64,000 nt of DNA from Carnimonas bestiolae (GTDB lineage Bacteria > Pseudomonadota > Gammaproteobacteria > Pseudomonadales > Halomonadaceae). Within the stretch, counting starts at the first letter, position 1; each line of letters begins with the position of its first letter. A program made the position numbers and the translations under genes. Location: NCBI RefSeq assembly GCF_051251125.1, contig NZ_JBPCZL010000014.1. One strand, written 5' to 3'. Below, piece after piece: positions 35,501-44,519 of this stretch. A model generated the notes under the pieces. The model was given only the letters and a program-made list of their open reading frames with translations. It had not been told where the DNA came from and searched no databases.

Positions 35501-36277
35501 ATGTCCTATTCCAATCATGCAGATACCTTATGGCAGCAGATACGCGCCGAGGCGCTAAGCACTCTCGAACAAGAGATATCGCTCACCCCGCTGATGCTAA
35601 GCGCCATCATCGACCGTCATTCGCTTCCTGCGGCGCTGGCACATCGGCTAGCTCATCGGCTGGCAGCAGCTGACTTCCCTGCGCCGCCACTGCTCGACCT
35701 ATTCATGCAACTGCTGGATGCCCACCCCACGCTGGTTGACGCACTCGTCAGCGATATCAACGCAGTGCTGGCGCGCGATCCCGCCATCGATCAAGCGAGT
35801 GAGGTGCTGCTCTACATGAAAGGTGTACATGCACTGACTAGCCACCGCTTCGCCCATGCGCTGTGGCAACAGGGTCGCCATCATCTGGCACACTATCTAC
35901 AGCACCGGGCTTCCGAAGTGTTCCAAACCGACATTCATCCGGCGGCCCGCCTGGGGTGCGGTATTTTCATTGACCATGCGACCGGCGTGGTGATTGGCGA
36001 AACAGCAGTGGTCGCTGATGAAGTCACGCTCATGCACGACGTTACGTTAGGCGGCACCGGCGCACATACGGGGGATCGCCACCCCAAAGTGCGTAGGGGG
36101 GCCTTTATCGGAGCAGGGGCAAAACTACTCGGCAATATCGAGATTGGCGAAGAAGCACGCATTGGCGCGGGTGCCGTAGTGTTGCAAGCGATACCGCCCG
36201 GCGCGACGGCTGCCGGCATTCCTGCCAAGGTGGTTAGCCACAGTGACGATCGCCCTTCTCGTCGCAGCGGTCGCTAG
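35501..36277 (+). CDS. cysE: Serine O-acetyltransferase CysE
   Basis: The 258-residue enzyme acetylates serine in cysteine synthesis. The N-terminal helical part (LWQQIRAEALSTLEQEISL) and the left-handed beta-helix are typical: DIHPAARLGCGIFIDHATGVVIGETAVV holds the catalytic Asp-His region, and TLGGTGAHTGDRHPKV and GAGAKLLGNIEIGEEARIGAGAVV are hexapeptide coils. The C-terminal tail (ending DDRPSRRSGR) probably takes part in the complex with CysK. No cysteine gene neighbours it. Confidence 0.93.
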   Translation: MSYSNHADTLWQQIRAEALSTLEQEISLTPLMLSAIIDRHSLPAALAHRLAHRLAAADFPAPPLLDLFMQLLDAHPTLVDALVSDINAVLARDPAIDQASEVLLYMKGVHALTSHRFAHALWQQGRHHLAHYLQHRASEVFQTDIHPAARLGCGIFIDHATGVVIGETAVVADEVTLMHDVTLGGTGAHTGDRHPKVRRGAFIGAGAKLLGNIEIGEEARIGAGAVVLQAIPPGATAAGIPAKVVSHSDDRPSRRSGR

Positions 36278-36310
36278 GCCCGAACAGCAGCCCCTGCGCT
36301 CACTTATCAC

Positions 36311-36649
36311 CTATAGCGCAGAACTCGATTCGCTCAGCGGCTGCATTCGATCGGGCAATACCGACAGCACTTCGGAGCGTTGGCGGAGGTCATGTGCTGC
36401 CTTCTTCGCCTTGTTAGCAGGCAGCCTGACAACCAAGGCGTGCATGTTGTCGAGCTGATAGACCACACTGCCATCAAAACGCTCGATCGCCTTGATCAGC
36501 TGACGGCGATCGACCCCAGCCTGATGGTAGATAATCAGGGTAACGGTTTGCGCCTTAGCGCTGTGCTGCTGCAAGGATTCCGATGAGGGTGTTGCCTGAC
36601 ATTGCGGAACCAGCATGGTGGCCAGTGCGCTTAGTAACAACGCCTTCAT
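36311..36649 (-). CDS. Small secreted protein with I9-like (protease propeptide) fold
   Basis: From the ATG at 36649 the product is 112 residues with a signal peptide (MKALLLSALATMLVPQCQA). An alternative ATG at 36700 gives a longer N-terminus. The mature part TLIIYHQAGVDRRQLIKAI, then SVVYQLDNMHALVVRLP and VLSVLPDRMQPL resembles the inhibitor I9/subtilisin propeptide pattern. No protease domain follows, so it could be a free-standing periplasmic protease inhibitor. No strong SD is visible at either start. Divergent from the DUF333 lipoprotein gene. Confidence 0.55.
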   Translation of the reverse strand: MKALLLSALATMLVPQCQATPSSESLQQHSAKAQTVTLIIYHQAGVDRRQLIKAIERFDGSVVYQLDNMHALVVRLPANKAKKAAHDLRQRSEVLSVLPDRMQPLSESSSAL

Positions 36650-36796
36650 GACACAGCGACCAACAGGCAGCGAAAGTCGAGTACGGGATAATTCGATCAT
36701 CTTTTTGTCGCGTGAGATGCTGGAAAAAGGCCGTGGCTGCCACCACACTATCCGCTGATCATGCCTTTGAATATTTCTCATGAAGTGGGAGCGACC

Positions 36797-37069
36797 ATGC
36801 GACGACATTTGTTCATACTGGCGGCGGCGCTCGTACCGCTAAGCGGTTGCGCCAGTCACCACGACGATACGCCTGCGCCCAATACTCCTATGGTGGGTCA
36901 GGACGGCGGTAATCCTGCCTCGCGGTATTGCGTTGAGCAGGGCGGCAAACTGGAAATACGCAAAGGCCCACAGGGCGAAACAGGCTACTGCCATCTGCCG
37001 GATGGGCGAGTCATCGAAGAATGGACGCTGTTCCGCAACGCGCAAGCCAATGAGGAAGACCGCACCTAG
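36797..37069 (+). CDS. DUF333 family lipoprotein
   Basis: This 90-residue protein starts MRRHLFILAAALVPLSGCAS with lipobox LSGC. The DUF333 core NPASRYCVEQGGKLEIRKG then GYCHLPDGRVIEEWTLFRN is clear. DUF333 proteins are sometimes labelled putative hemolysin, without good evidence. It is likely an outer membrane or periplasmic lipoprotein. GGAG lies six bases before the ATG. Confidence 0.85.
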   Translation: MRRHLFILAAALVPLSGCASHHDDTPAPNTPMVGQDGGNPASRYCVEQGGKLEIRKGPQGETGYCHLPDGRVIEEWTLFRNAQANEEDRT

Positions 37070-37174
37070 TGGCGAACGCCTTATCTCTTGCACCACCAAC
37101 GCTCGCCATAAGCGCGTTTGCTGCCCCTACACCGCCGCACCATCATGCGGCGGTGCTCCATTCGGCGGAGCCTA

Positions 37175-38164
37175 TTAGCGCCCCGTTGCGGCCATCAAAT
37201 CATCGGGATAGCGCTCGCCTTCAATAGGCACCGCATCGGCAAGCTCGGTAATTTCGCTCACCTCTTTCGCGCTCAGCTCGAGCGTTACCGCACCAAGATT
37301 TTCTTCCAGTCGATGCAGCTTGGTAGTGCCCGGGATAGGCACGATCCACGGCTTCTGTGCCAACAGCCACGCCAGCGCAATCTGCGCGGAGGTCGCCTGC
37401 TTGCTGTCGGCAATTCGCTTGAGCGAATCGAGCAACGCCTGGTTTTTTTGCATCGCGTCTGCGGTAAAACGCGGTAAGCGGCTGCGAAAATCGCTGCTAT
37501 CGAACGGTTGGTTACCGGATAGAGCGCCAGTCAGGAACCCACGCCCCAGCGGACTATAGGGCACCAGGCCGATTCCCAGTTCCTCGCAGGTCGCCAAAAT
37601 GCCGTTGCGTTCTACATCGCGCGTCCACAGCGAATATTCGTTCTGCAGCGCTGATACCGGCTGAACGGCGTGGGCACGCCGCAGTGTTTCGGCGCTGGGT
37701 TCCGACATGCCAAAGAACTTCACCTTGCCTTCATCGATAAGCTGCTTGACCGCTCCCGCTACCTCTTCGATAGGTACGTCGGGATCCACGCGGTGCTGAT
37801 ACAGCAAATCGATTTGCTCAATGCCCAGGCGCTGCAGCGATGCCTCTGCCACCGCCTTGATGTGCTCGGGGCGACTATTCACTCCTACCGGCGCACCTTC
37901 TTCGATACGGAAGCCAAATTTGGTCGCGATGGTGACCTGATCACGTACTGGAGCAAGCGCTTCACCCACCAGTTTCTCATTGGTAAACGGGCCGTAAACT
38001 TCCGCCGTGTCGAAGAAGGTAACGCCGCGATCGACGGCGGCACGCAGCAACCGATTGGCTTCATTGCTGGATAGCGCACTGCCGTAGCTACTATTCAGGC
38101 CCATGCAGCCGTAGCCCAGCGTCGATACGGTGAGCCCCTGTTGGCCTAGCTGACGTTGTTGCAT
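37175..38164 (-). CDS. Aldo/keto reductase
   Basis: The 329-residue NADP-dependent oxidoreductase has the AKR catalytic tetrad: Asp and Tyr in FFDTAEVYGPFTNE, Lys in IATKFGF and His in LLYQHRVDPDVP. The coenzyme part has YSPLGRGFLTG and VPIPGTTKLHRLEENLGAV. It belongs to the AKR13/YakC-like branch that reduces aldehydes and ketones; the substrate is unknown. The ATG at 38164 with AAGGGG upstream replaces a longer frame that runs back through non-coding DNA. Confidence 0.9.
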   Translation of the reverse strand: MQQRQLGQQGLTVSTLGYGCMGLNSSYGSALSSNEANRLLRAAVDRGVTFFDTAEVYGPFTNEKLVGEALAPVRDQVTIATKFGFRIEEGAPVGVNSRPEHIKAVAEASLQRLGIEQIDLLYQHRVDPDVPIEEVAGAVKQLIDEGKVKFFGMSEPSAETLRRAHAVQPVSALQNEYSLWTRDVERNGILATCEELGIGLVPYSPLGRGFLTGALSGNQPFDSSDFRSRLPRFTADAMQKNQALLDSLKRIADSKQATSAQIALAWLLAQKPWIVPIPGTTKLHRLEENLGAVTLELSAKEVSEITELADAVPIEGERYPDDLMAATGR

Positions 38165-38448
38165 CGCATTGCCCCTTGAAGATGATCTAAAGATAACGTC
38201 CACCATAACGACTACTGATGAACGCGAATAGTGGCAATATGACCACGGTTGATTGCCATTTTCTGTCCACGCACTGCTGCCATCGATTTCACTGCCACTT
38301 CGTTCGATGGCGCGGCGATGGATAACAAGCCACGTGGAGCTTTGGAAGCTTTGACCCTGACGCAATCAACGAGTTGCCAGACGTGCACCGTTGCCGCTAC
38401 CGTTAGCAGCGCATCCGGCCCAATTAACGTCTAACAAAGGAGATGCCC

Positions 38449-38736
38449 ATGTATGTGATAGAGCTCACCTTCACTTGTCCCGTCGATGAAGTACAACCCC
38501 AAGTCGTACCGCATCTTAACTATCTCGACGAACACTACGCGAAGAAGCACTTCATCGCGTCGGGTGCCAAAAACCCGCGCGACGGCGGCATTATTATTGC
38601 CAATGGCAAGCTGCCACGCGATGAGTTGGACAAAATCATCAGCGAAGACCCTTTCTACAAGCACAATATGGCTGACTACCGCGTCGTCGAGTTTGTGGTA
38701 GATAAATACGACGGCGCCATCGAGTCTCTCCTGTAA
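38449..38736 (+). CDS. YciI-like domain protein
   Basis: A 95-residue protein, MYVIELTFTCPVDEVQPQVV, with HLNYLDEHYAKKHFIASGAKNPRDGGIIIANGK and DPFYKHNMADYRVVEF, a YCII/dimeric alpha-beta barrel fold. YciI relatives are small enzymes or binding proteins of unclear role. AAAGGAG precedes the ATG at 38449 by six bases, so that start is chosen over the ATG at 38443, which overlaps the SD. Confidence 0.82.
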   Translation: MYVIELTFTCPVDEVQPQVVPHLNYLDEHYAKKHFIASGAKNPRDGGIIIANGKLPRDELDKIISEDPFYKHNMADYRVVEFVVDKYDGAIESLL

Positions 38737-39019
38737 GGCACAAACCGCCGCGCAGCCGCAATCGGCAGTTGCCTCAGTGGTACCCGCGACGAGTGTCGGC
38801 ACAAGCAGTCGACGCTGTCGCGGTAAACACCTGTTGGTCATCTTGTACGCTTACGTTAGAAGTCGCGCCGCCCTCTGCATTGAACGGGGCAAGTGCCAGT
38901 GCGCAACAATTCCAACCAACGAGGTGTTGCACATCCTGCGCCCGAATGCTAAATAAATGATAACGATACGCAATGACCGTTGCTGGCTTCTTCACTACAC
39001 CTTGTGCGGAGGCATTATC

Positions 39020-39265
39020 ATGAAACTTAACATTCTTCAGGAAAGCCAACTGTTAACCTATCACCGCCTGAATACCAACGACCCTCATCAGGCGGCCGAC
39101 AACCTAAGCGCTCATGCCATCCAGCGCGGCTACGACCGCTTTAGCGACGGCATCAAAATCAGCGCGGGCTCAGCGTTCGCTCGTCTCGTGCAGTCGCTGG
39201 CGCAAGCGCCACGCAGCGCCTCACCTACCTGCCCTTACTACCACAGCTCGCGTGCCATCGCGTGA
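39020..39265 (+). CDS. Small hypothetical protein
   Basis: An 81-residue frame starting MKLNILQESQLLTYHRLNTN with GGAGG eight bases upstream of the ATG. It is polar, with no membrane segment or signal peptide, and ends in a Cys/His-containing tail (SASPTCPYYHSSRAIA). No family recognised. The good ribosome site is the main evidence that it is expressed. Confidence 0.5.
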   Translation: MKLNILQESQLLTYHRLNTNDPHQAADNLSAHAIQRGYDRFSDGIKISAGSAFARLVQSLAQAPRSASPTCPYYHSSRAIA

Positions 39266-39433
39266 TGACGATCGTTATTGCTGCGGCGATAAGGCAGTGA
39301 AGGGGCACTTGGCAGGGTGTAGTACAGAAAGAAGCCCGCCCGTCTGCCATCCATCACCGTCGAACCAACCATCGCGCGTGAGCCACGGCCGCTCCAGGCT
39401 CAGACGGTTACCGCAGATTTCAGCGCTCAGCCA

Positions 39434-39467
39434 ATAAAAATGGGACAAAATGCAGCATTTTGTCCCA
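39434..39467 (-). terminator. Terminator after the SulP gene
   Basis: TGGGACAAAATGC at 39441-39453 and its exact complement at 39455-39467 form a long stem; on the minus strand it is followed by TTTTTA. It lies 31 bp past the SulP stop. Confidence 0.85.
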
Positions 39468-39497
39468 TTCGTGTTTCTAGCTAGCTATTTCTTCCTT

Positions 39498-41099
39498 CTA
39501 ACTCCCCGCCACTGCGCTCATTCCGTCTTCCTTGGGGGAAGCACCATGAGACTGTGCCACCACACCAATGGATGGGCCATAGGTAGCCGAGGTGCCTTTG
39601 ACGTTTTGCAGCTCCACTTGAATCCCCCGCGATGGAGCGTTGTGGCAAAACGCCATAATGTCGTCCTGAATATCGGGATCGATATGATGCGCATGGCGAC
39701 CATCGATAATAATCACATCGCCACTTGCCGCTTGATCTAAACGGCTACGCAGTTCGTCTCGATTCAAGAACGTGATATCGGTGCGGAAACGAATCAACAG
39801 GTGATTCCCCTGCTGAGTAACGCTGAGCGCCCGCCGATAGTTGGTATGCACCAGAAAGTAGAGCGCGGCGACAATGCCCAGCAATACGCCCTGAATCAAA
39901 TCGAGCGCCATTACTCCCACCAGCGTTACCACAAAGGGCACGATGCGTTTGGCTCCGTGACGGTATTGCTCGATAAACAGCTGGGGCGACGCCAGCTTAT
40001 AGCCGGTTTGGACCAGCACAGCGGCAAGACAGGCCAGCGGAATAACTTCTAGCAGCGGTGCACACAGCGCCACGCTTGCCAGCAGCAACGCACCATGTAC
40101 CAGACTCGACAAACGTGTTTGCCCGCCAGCCTGAACGTTAGCCGAGCTACGCACGATCACGGCGGTAATCGGCAGGCCGCCCACCAGACCACTGACCAGA
40201 TTACCGACGCCCTGCGCCTTGAGCTCGCGGTGCGGCGGAGAGTGACGCTCCAGCGGGTCGATTTTGTCGACCGCTTCAAGGCTGAGCAAACTTTCGAGAC
40301 TAGCGATCAAAGCGATCGTGATGGCCGCTGTGTACACCCCCGGTTTTAGCAACGTCTCAAAGCCAGGCGCCTGAAGCTGATCCGCGAACTGCAGCATACC
40401 GGCCCAGCCCAATTCGTCGATCGGCAATGAGATACGCTGAATGTCGCTCAAGCCCGCCAGCATGCTTTCAGGCAGCAGTTTATCCAGCGCCACCGCAGCG
40501 ACAACCGCCAGCAGCGGGCCGGGAATCTTGCCTACCGGTGAGCGCTTGATGAAGCGTCGCTCCCACAGCACCAGTATCACCAATGCCACTAATCCGAGCA
40601 GCAGCGCACGAGACGAAAATTGTTCGGCAATCGCCGTTGATAGCGACTGATCGACCGCGCTTTTTTCCATACCGGCCAGCAGCGGCAGTTGGTTGATGAC
40701 CAGAATCAGCCCGATCCCGGCCAGCATGCCTTTGATCACTGAACTTGGCACGAAAGCACCGATGCGGCCCAGCTTCAGATAGCCGAAAATGAGCTGCATT
40801 ACACCGGCCAGTACCGTGGCCATCAGCAGGCCGTCAAAACCAATGTTACCAATGGCTGCCACCACCACGACCACCAGCCCGGCCGCGGGGCCACTAACGC
40901 TAAGCGCCGAGCCACTAACAGAGGTGACCACCAGGCCACCCACAATACCGGCGATCAATCCCGCCAACGGCGGTGCGCCGGATGCCATGGCGATACCGAG
41001 ACACAGCGGTACCGCCACCAGAAAGACCACCATTCCGGCGGGCAGATCACGCTTCAAGGTGTGGCTGAGCGGCCCTGCTGTTTTAGTTGAAGTATGCAT
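39498..41099 (-). CDS. SulP family anion (probably bicarbonate) transporter
   Basis: This 533-residue protein has about 11-12 membrane segments (LPAGMVVFLVAVPLCLGIAMASGAPPLAGLIAGIVGG, SVSGPAAGLVVVV) and a C-terminal STAS-like domain (IRFRTDITFLNRDELRSRLD, DVIIIDGRHAHHIDPDI). It follows the beta-carbonic anhydrase by 19 bp, so the pair probably works as a bicarbonate uptake system, as described for SulP/CA pairs. Sulfate transport is not excluded. The ATG at 41099 is chosen over a longer frame that enters the carbonic anhydrase gene. Confidence 0.88.
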   Translation of the reverse strand: MHTSTKTAGPLSHTLKRDLPAGMVVFLVAVPLCLGIAMASGAPPLAGLIAGIVGGLVVTSVSGSALSVSGPAAGLVVVVVAAIGNIGFDGLLMATVLAGVMQLIFGYLKLGRIGAFVPSSVIKGMLAGIGLILVINQLPLLAGMEKSAVDQSLSTAIAEQFSSRALLLGLVALVILVLWERRFIKRSPVGKIPGPLLAVVAAVALDKLLPESMLAGLSDIQRISLPIDELGWAGMLQFADQLQAPGFETLLKPGVYTAAITIALIASLESLLSLEAVDKIDPLERHSPPHRELKAQGVGNLVSGLVGGLPITAVIVRSSANVQAGGQTRLSSLVHGALLLASVALCAPLLEVIPLACLAAVLVQTGYKLASPQLFIEQYRHGAKRIVPFVVTLVGVMALDLIQGVLLGIVAALYFLVHTNYRRALSVTQQGNHLLIRFRTDITFLNRDELRSRLDQAASGDVIIIDGRHAHHIDPDIQDDIMAFCHNAPSRGIQVELQNVKGTSATYGPSIGVVAQSHGASPKEDGMSAVAGS

Positions 41100-41118
41100 G
41101 AGTAGACTCCGCCAATAA

Positions 41119-41745
41119 TCAGTGAGATGAGGCAGCGGGTACTGCCTTGACCGCTTCAGAGGTTTTGCGCACCAATTCACGTAACCGCCCGGTATGCAGG
41201 CTATACATCATGCCGTGAAGGGTGAGCGTGCCTTGGTCCATGGCCTGCCTGACCAGCGGGTGTTCGAGCAGATGGTCAATCTGTGCCTGTACGCTAAGCT
41301 CGCTAAGGCGAATCACCTGCGCCTGCTCATCCAGCGTGGCGAGCTCATCGGCGTGCTGCTTAACGAGCGTTTTGACCGAGGCCAAATGGGCGTCGATGCA
41401 GTCGCTTCCGCTTGAATGTGGCTGCAATGCCGTACGAATTCCGCCGCAGCTATGGTGACCGCAGACAATAATGTGTTCGACCTTCAGCACCATAACGGCG
41501 TAGTCGAGCACCGCCTGCGCGTCGCGCTGGTCAGACACCAGATTGGCTATGTTGCGGAATACGAAGATATCGCCGGGCCCAGCATTACAGATGGACTCAG
41601 CGGGCACTCGGCTATCCGAACAGCCTATCCATAGCACGCGCGGTGCCTGACCGCTGCTGAGACGAGCGAATAATTCTGGGTCGGCCTCATGGTGCTCGGA
41701 TGCCCAGGCGGCATTTTCGAGCAGAATTCGATCGATGGAGTGCAT
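41119..41745 (-). CDS. Beta-class carbonic anhydrase
   Basis: This 208-residue zinc enzyme interconverts CO2 and bicarbonate. The zinc ligands and catalytic dyad are visible: Cys42, Asp44 and Arg46 in IGCSDSRVP, and His97 and Cys100 in CGHHSCGG. FRNIANLV is also conserved. It is cytoplasmic, with no signal peptide. It is the first gene of a two-gene operon with the SulP transporter. The family is often called can or cynT; I leave it unnamed. Confidence 0.94.
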   Translation of the reverse strand: MHSIDRILLENAAWASEHHEADPELFARLSSGQAPRVLWIGCSDSRVPAESICNAGPGDIFVFRNIANLVSDQRDAQAVLDYAVMVLKVEHIIVCGHHSCGGIRTALQPHSSGSDCIDAHLASVKTLVKQHADELATLDEQAQVIRLSELSVQAQIDHLLEHPLVRQAMDQGTLTLHGMMYSLHTGRLRELVRKTSEAVKAVPAASSH

Positions 41746-42292
41746 AGAGATCTCGCAGTAGATGGCGTAAATACTTAAAAATTCCTTCGCCGGAATTCTT
41801 AACGTTATATTAATTTGTTATATTAACCTTCGCTCAAATAGACCTCTCGTTTTATGAAGAGGTTCCCTCCCATCCTTCATAAACTTAATTTTTTGTGCAA
41901 AAAAAATTCACGATGCCGCTATGGCGCGGGTTACAGGGTGGCCAACTGAGGCATCACATGCGCTTCGATATCGAAATGACCTACCGACATGTGCGCGTAA
42001 TGTCTGCGAAATTCTTACTTAAAAATTAAATTAACTTGACTTAATAAAAACGATAGGCGTGCTTTCGACGCAGGGAAGAAAGCGAAACACGTTGGCCAAC
42101 CGTCCGCTTATGCGTCGCGCCACAAAAAGTCCGCGAATCCATCGAACGCCATGACGCAGTTCTCGCTTCGCCTTCGACCAAACGACAGGCATTGGGAGAG
42201 CATCGCTGCCGTGCTACCTTTTTCCCTGGCGGCAGGCACTATCCGCCGCTTGCAGGCGGCCTCCACTCTCGTTTCAGCAGCAGGTAAGAGTA
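41746..42292. other. AT-rich non-coding region
   Basis: About 550 bases between divergent genes, with two strikingly AT-rich patches near 41760-41910 and 42000-42055. No gene is supported. It contains the direct repeats described separately and the promoter of the carbonic anhydrase operon, not pinned down exactly. Confidence 0.5.
41804..41826. repeat. Direct repeat upstream of carbonic anhydrase
   Basis: GTTATATTAA occurs twice, at 41804-41813 and 41817-41826, separated by TTT. It lies about 60-80 bp upstream of the carbonic anhydrase start and may bind a regulator. Confidence 0.6.
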
Positions 42293-43246
42293 ATGAACCA
42301 AAGCGCGCGGTATACCGCGATCGGACTATGTGCAGTGCTGCTGTGGGCGCTGCTGGTGGGGCTATTCAAGCGGGTGGCTGACGAGTGGGGCGCGGTGGGT
42401 GGAGCGGCGCTGGTCTATACGGTGGCGTCGGTGCTGCTATGGATCATTGCCAAACCACCGGCGCTGGGGCGCTTTCCGCGCCGCTATCTGATCGTGGGAT
42501 GCGTGCTATTCGTCTGTTATGAGCTGTGTCTGTCGCTGTCGATTGGCTATGCCAACAACAGTCGGGAAGCCATCGAGGTAGGCATGATCAATTACCTATG
42601 GCCGGCGGTAACCATGGTGATGGCGGTAGTCTTCAACAAGCAGCGTGCCAGCCTGCTAATGGTACCGGGAATCGCGCTCGCACTGCTGGGCGTCTTTCAG
42701 GTATTGGAAGGTGATCACGGTCTTAGCCTTACCACATTGCTCGACCATTTGCAGACCAACCCCACCAGCTATCTGCTGGCGCTGATGGGCGTTTTTATCT
42801 GGTCGGCCTACTGCACTATCACCGTGCGGATGTCGCGCGGTGCCAATGGCATTACGCTGTTTTTCAGCGCTACCGCTGTCGTGTTGTGGCTAGGCTTCCT
42901 GGCAGGAAACACTGGATTCGATGCTGTTACCGTGCAGGGGGTCGGCTATCTGCTAGCGGCGGGAGCCGCATTGGGGTTTGGCTACGGTGCCTGGAATCTA
43001 GGCATGCTGCGCGGCAATATCACTCTGTTGGCGGGCGCTTCGTACTTCATACCCGTGCTTTCAGCACTGCTGGCAGCACTCATGTTGGGGGCATCGCTCA
43101 CTGCTGCTTTTTGGCAAGGGGCTGGGCTGGTCGTGCTGGGGTCGATTCTGTGCTGGGTATCCACGCGCCAGGGGCAGCGGCGCAAGGCAAAGCAATCAGA
43201 AGCGGCCCATGAACATACCACGACTGCTTCAGAGGGCGACCACTAG
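42293..43246 (+). CDS. yddG: Aromatic amino acid exporter YddG-like (DMT superfamily)
   Basis: A 317-residue membrane protein with ten predicted helices in two EamA halves. IGLCAVLLWALLVGLFKRVADEWG is the YddG N-terminus, and YELCLSLSIGYANNSREAIEVGMINYLWPA, FIWSAYCTITVRMSRGANGI and GAWNLGMLRGNITLLAGASYFIPVLS match the family. YddG exports aromatic amino acids and their analogues. The C-terminal tail is hydrophilic (QRRKAKQSEAAHEH). AGGTAAG precedes the ATG. Confidence 0.88.
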   Translation: MNQSARYTAIGLCAVLLWALLVGLFKRVADEWGAVGGAALVYTVASVLLWIIAKPPALGRFPRRYLIVGCVLFVCYELCLSLSIGYANNSREAIEVGMINYLWPAVTMVMAVVFNKQRASLLMVPGIALALLGVFQVLEGDHGLSLTTLLDHLQTNPTSYLLALMGVFIWSAYCTITVRMSRGANGITLFFSATAVVLWLGFLAGNTGFDAVTVQGVGYLLAAGAALGFGYGAWNLGMLRGNITLLAGASYFIPVLSALLAALMLGASLTAAFWQGAGLVVLGSILCWVSTRQGQRRKAKQSEAAHEHTTTASEGDH

Positions 43247-43333
43247 CGCACAGCGTTATTAACGGCCTGCTGCGCGTTCAGCGGAGGGCGGAGGGCGGGA
43301 TAGCCCCTCTTACGCGCACTCGAAGCGCTGCGA

Positions 43334-43705
43334 CTACGCTATCAGACGCGCGACGATGAAGCCGCCCCACACCAACAGCGTGATCGCGATACTGATCATT
43401 ACTGCGCCCGCTGCCAAATCCTTGGCTCGGCCCGATAACTCATGATGCTCACTGCCAATACGGTCAACCACCGCTTCGATCGCTGAATTAAACAGCTCGC
43501 AGACCATCAGTTGCAGTACGCTGATCACTAGAATCAACCACTCGACCACGCCATGTGCCAGCCAGAAGGACGCAATAAATAGCGGCGCGAACAGCACCAC
43601 TTCCAAGCGAAACGCCTCTTCGAAGCGCCAGCCATCGCGTAGCCCGTAGCACGAATACATAAATGCGCGCCTAAGGCGCGCAATTCCTGAGTAACTTTGT
43701 TTCAT
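43334..43705 (-). CDS. dgkA: Diacylglycerol kinase DgkA
   Basis: This 123-residue inner membrane kinase has three helices and the diagnostic block CELFNSAIEAVVDRIGSEHHELSGRAKDLAAGAV, nearly the E. coli sequence. It phosphorylates diacylglycerol to phosphatidate; E. coli DgkA can also accept ceramide in vitro. It is 20 bp downstream of the LpxO-like gene and on the same strand as two P-loop kinase genes, so it is part of a lipid-related operon. Confidence 0.95.
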   Translation of the reverse strand: MKQSYSGIARLRRAFMYSCYGLRDGWRFEEAFRLEVVLFAPLFIASFWLAHGVVEWLILVISVLQLMVCELFNSAIEAVVDRIGSEHHELSGRAKDLAAGAVMISIAITLLVWGGFIVARLIA

Positions 43706-43724
43706 AACGGTTTGGTGCCAATCA

Positions 43725-44468
43725 TCAGCTGCGGTTACGGCTTTTATTCCACGCCGCTACGTTTTTGATCGGCTGCTTCACGAAGGGGCTGGCAGCAATC
43801 AGAGCGAACAGGATGCGGTTAACCACGGTGCCCACCTTGTCCATCGGACGATCAATATCGAGGAAAAGCACGGCGCGATACTCGTCGGTGTCGTTACGCA
43901 CTTCATGCTCGTAGAAGTCGTCGAACAGCACCACCTTGCCCTCTTCCCAATGCAGGTATTCGTTGTCGACACGCAGCCACACCTTATCGGCCTGCTCGGG
44001 CACTTTCAGCCCAAGATGCGCGCGCACCACCGCTCGGGTAGGACCACGGTGCGGTTCGATATGATAGTGCGGCTTGAGGATGGAGAACATCGCCGTCCGC
44101 ATGCCTGGCAGCTTGTCCAGAATGGCAGCGGTGTTAGGGCAGATTTCGCAGTTTTCATCGACGCGCTGGCCATAGACGTACATGCCGAATGTCTTCCAGT
44201 TATCCCCTTTGGAAATACGCTTTTGATCGGGCGACAGCTGGTGGAAAGCAGGAATATCTTCAGGATGCTCGAGCAGGTGATCGAGCTCCTTGCGAATTTC
44301 AGGGTAGGCGGCTTCAAGTTCGGGCACCCAGTCGAATACGCTATTATCGAGTTTGGGCGTTGTCGGAATCAGCGAGTGGCGAGTTTGAAACTCTCCGTTC
44401 CAGCGCAGGAAGCGCTTCCCAAGCTTAACCAGCCACTCGCGCCAGAACGGACGTTTACGTTCACTCAT
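43725..44468 (-). CDS. LpxO-like aspartyl/asparaginyl beta-hydroxylase family dioxygenase
   Basis: This 247-residue Fe(II)/2-oxoglutarate oxygenase has HYHIEPHRGPTRAVVRAHLGLKVP (metal and co-substrate site, about residues 134-157), VVLFDDFYEHEVRNDTDEYRAVLFLDIDRP (second His near 188 and conserved Arg). LpxO enzymes add a 2-hydroxyl group to acyl chains of lipid A. Unlike LpxO it has no obvious membrane anchor, though the basic N-terminus may bind membranes. Given its place beside ceramide genes, hydroxylation of a ceramide acyl chain is a reasonable alternative. Confidence 0.8.
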   Translation of the reverse strand: MSERKRPFWREWLVKLGKRFLRWNGEFQTRHSLIPTTPKLDNSVFDWVPELEAAYPEIRKELDHLLEHPEDIPAFHQLSPDQKRISKGDNWKTFGMYVYGQRVDENCEICPNTAAILDKLPGMRTAMFSILKPHYHIEPHRGPTRAVVRAHLGLKVPEQADKVWLRVDNEYLHWEEGKVVLFDDFYEHEVRNDTDEYRAVLFLDIDRPMDKVGTVVNRILFALIAASPFVKQPIKNVAAWNKSRNRS

Positions 44469-44519
44469 GAGATCCCCCTGATATATCTACGTGCCGCGTT
44501 ACTAGCCGTTTAAAAGAGC

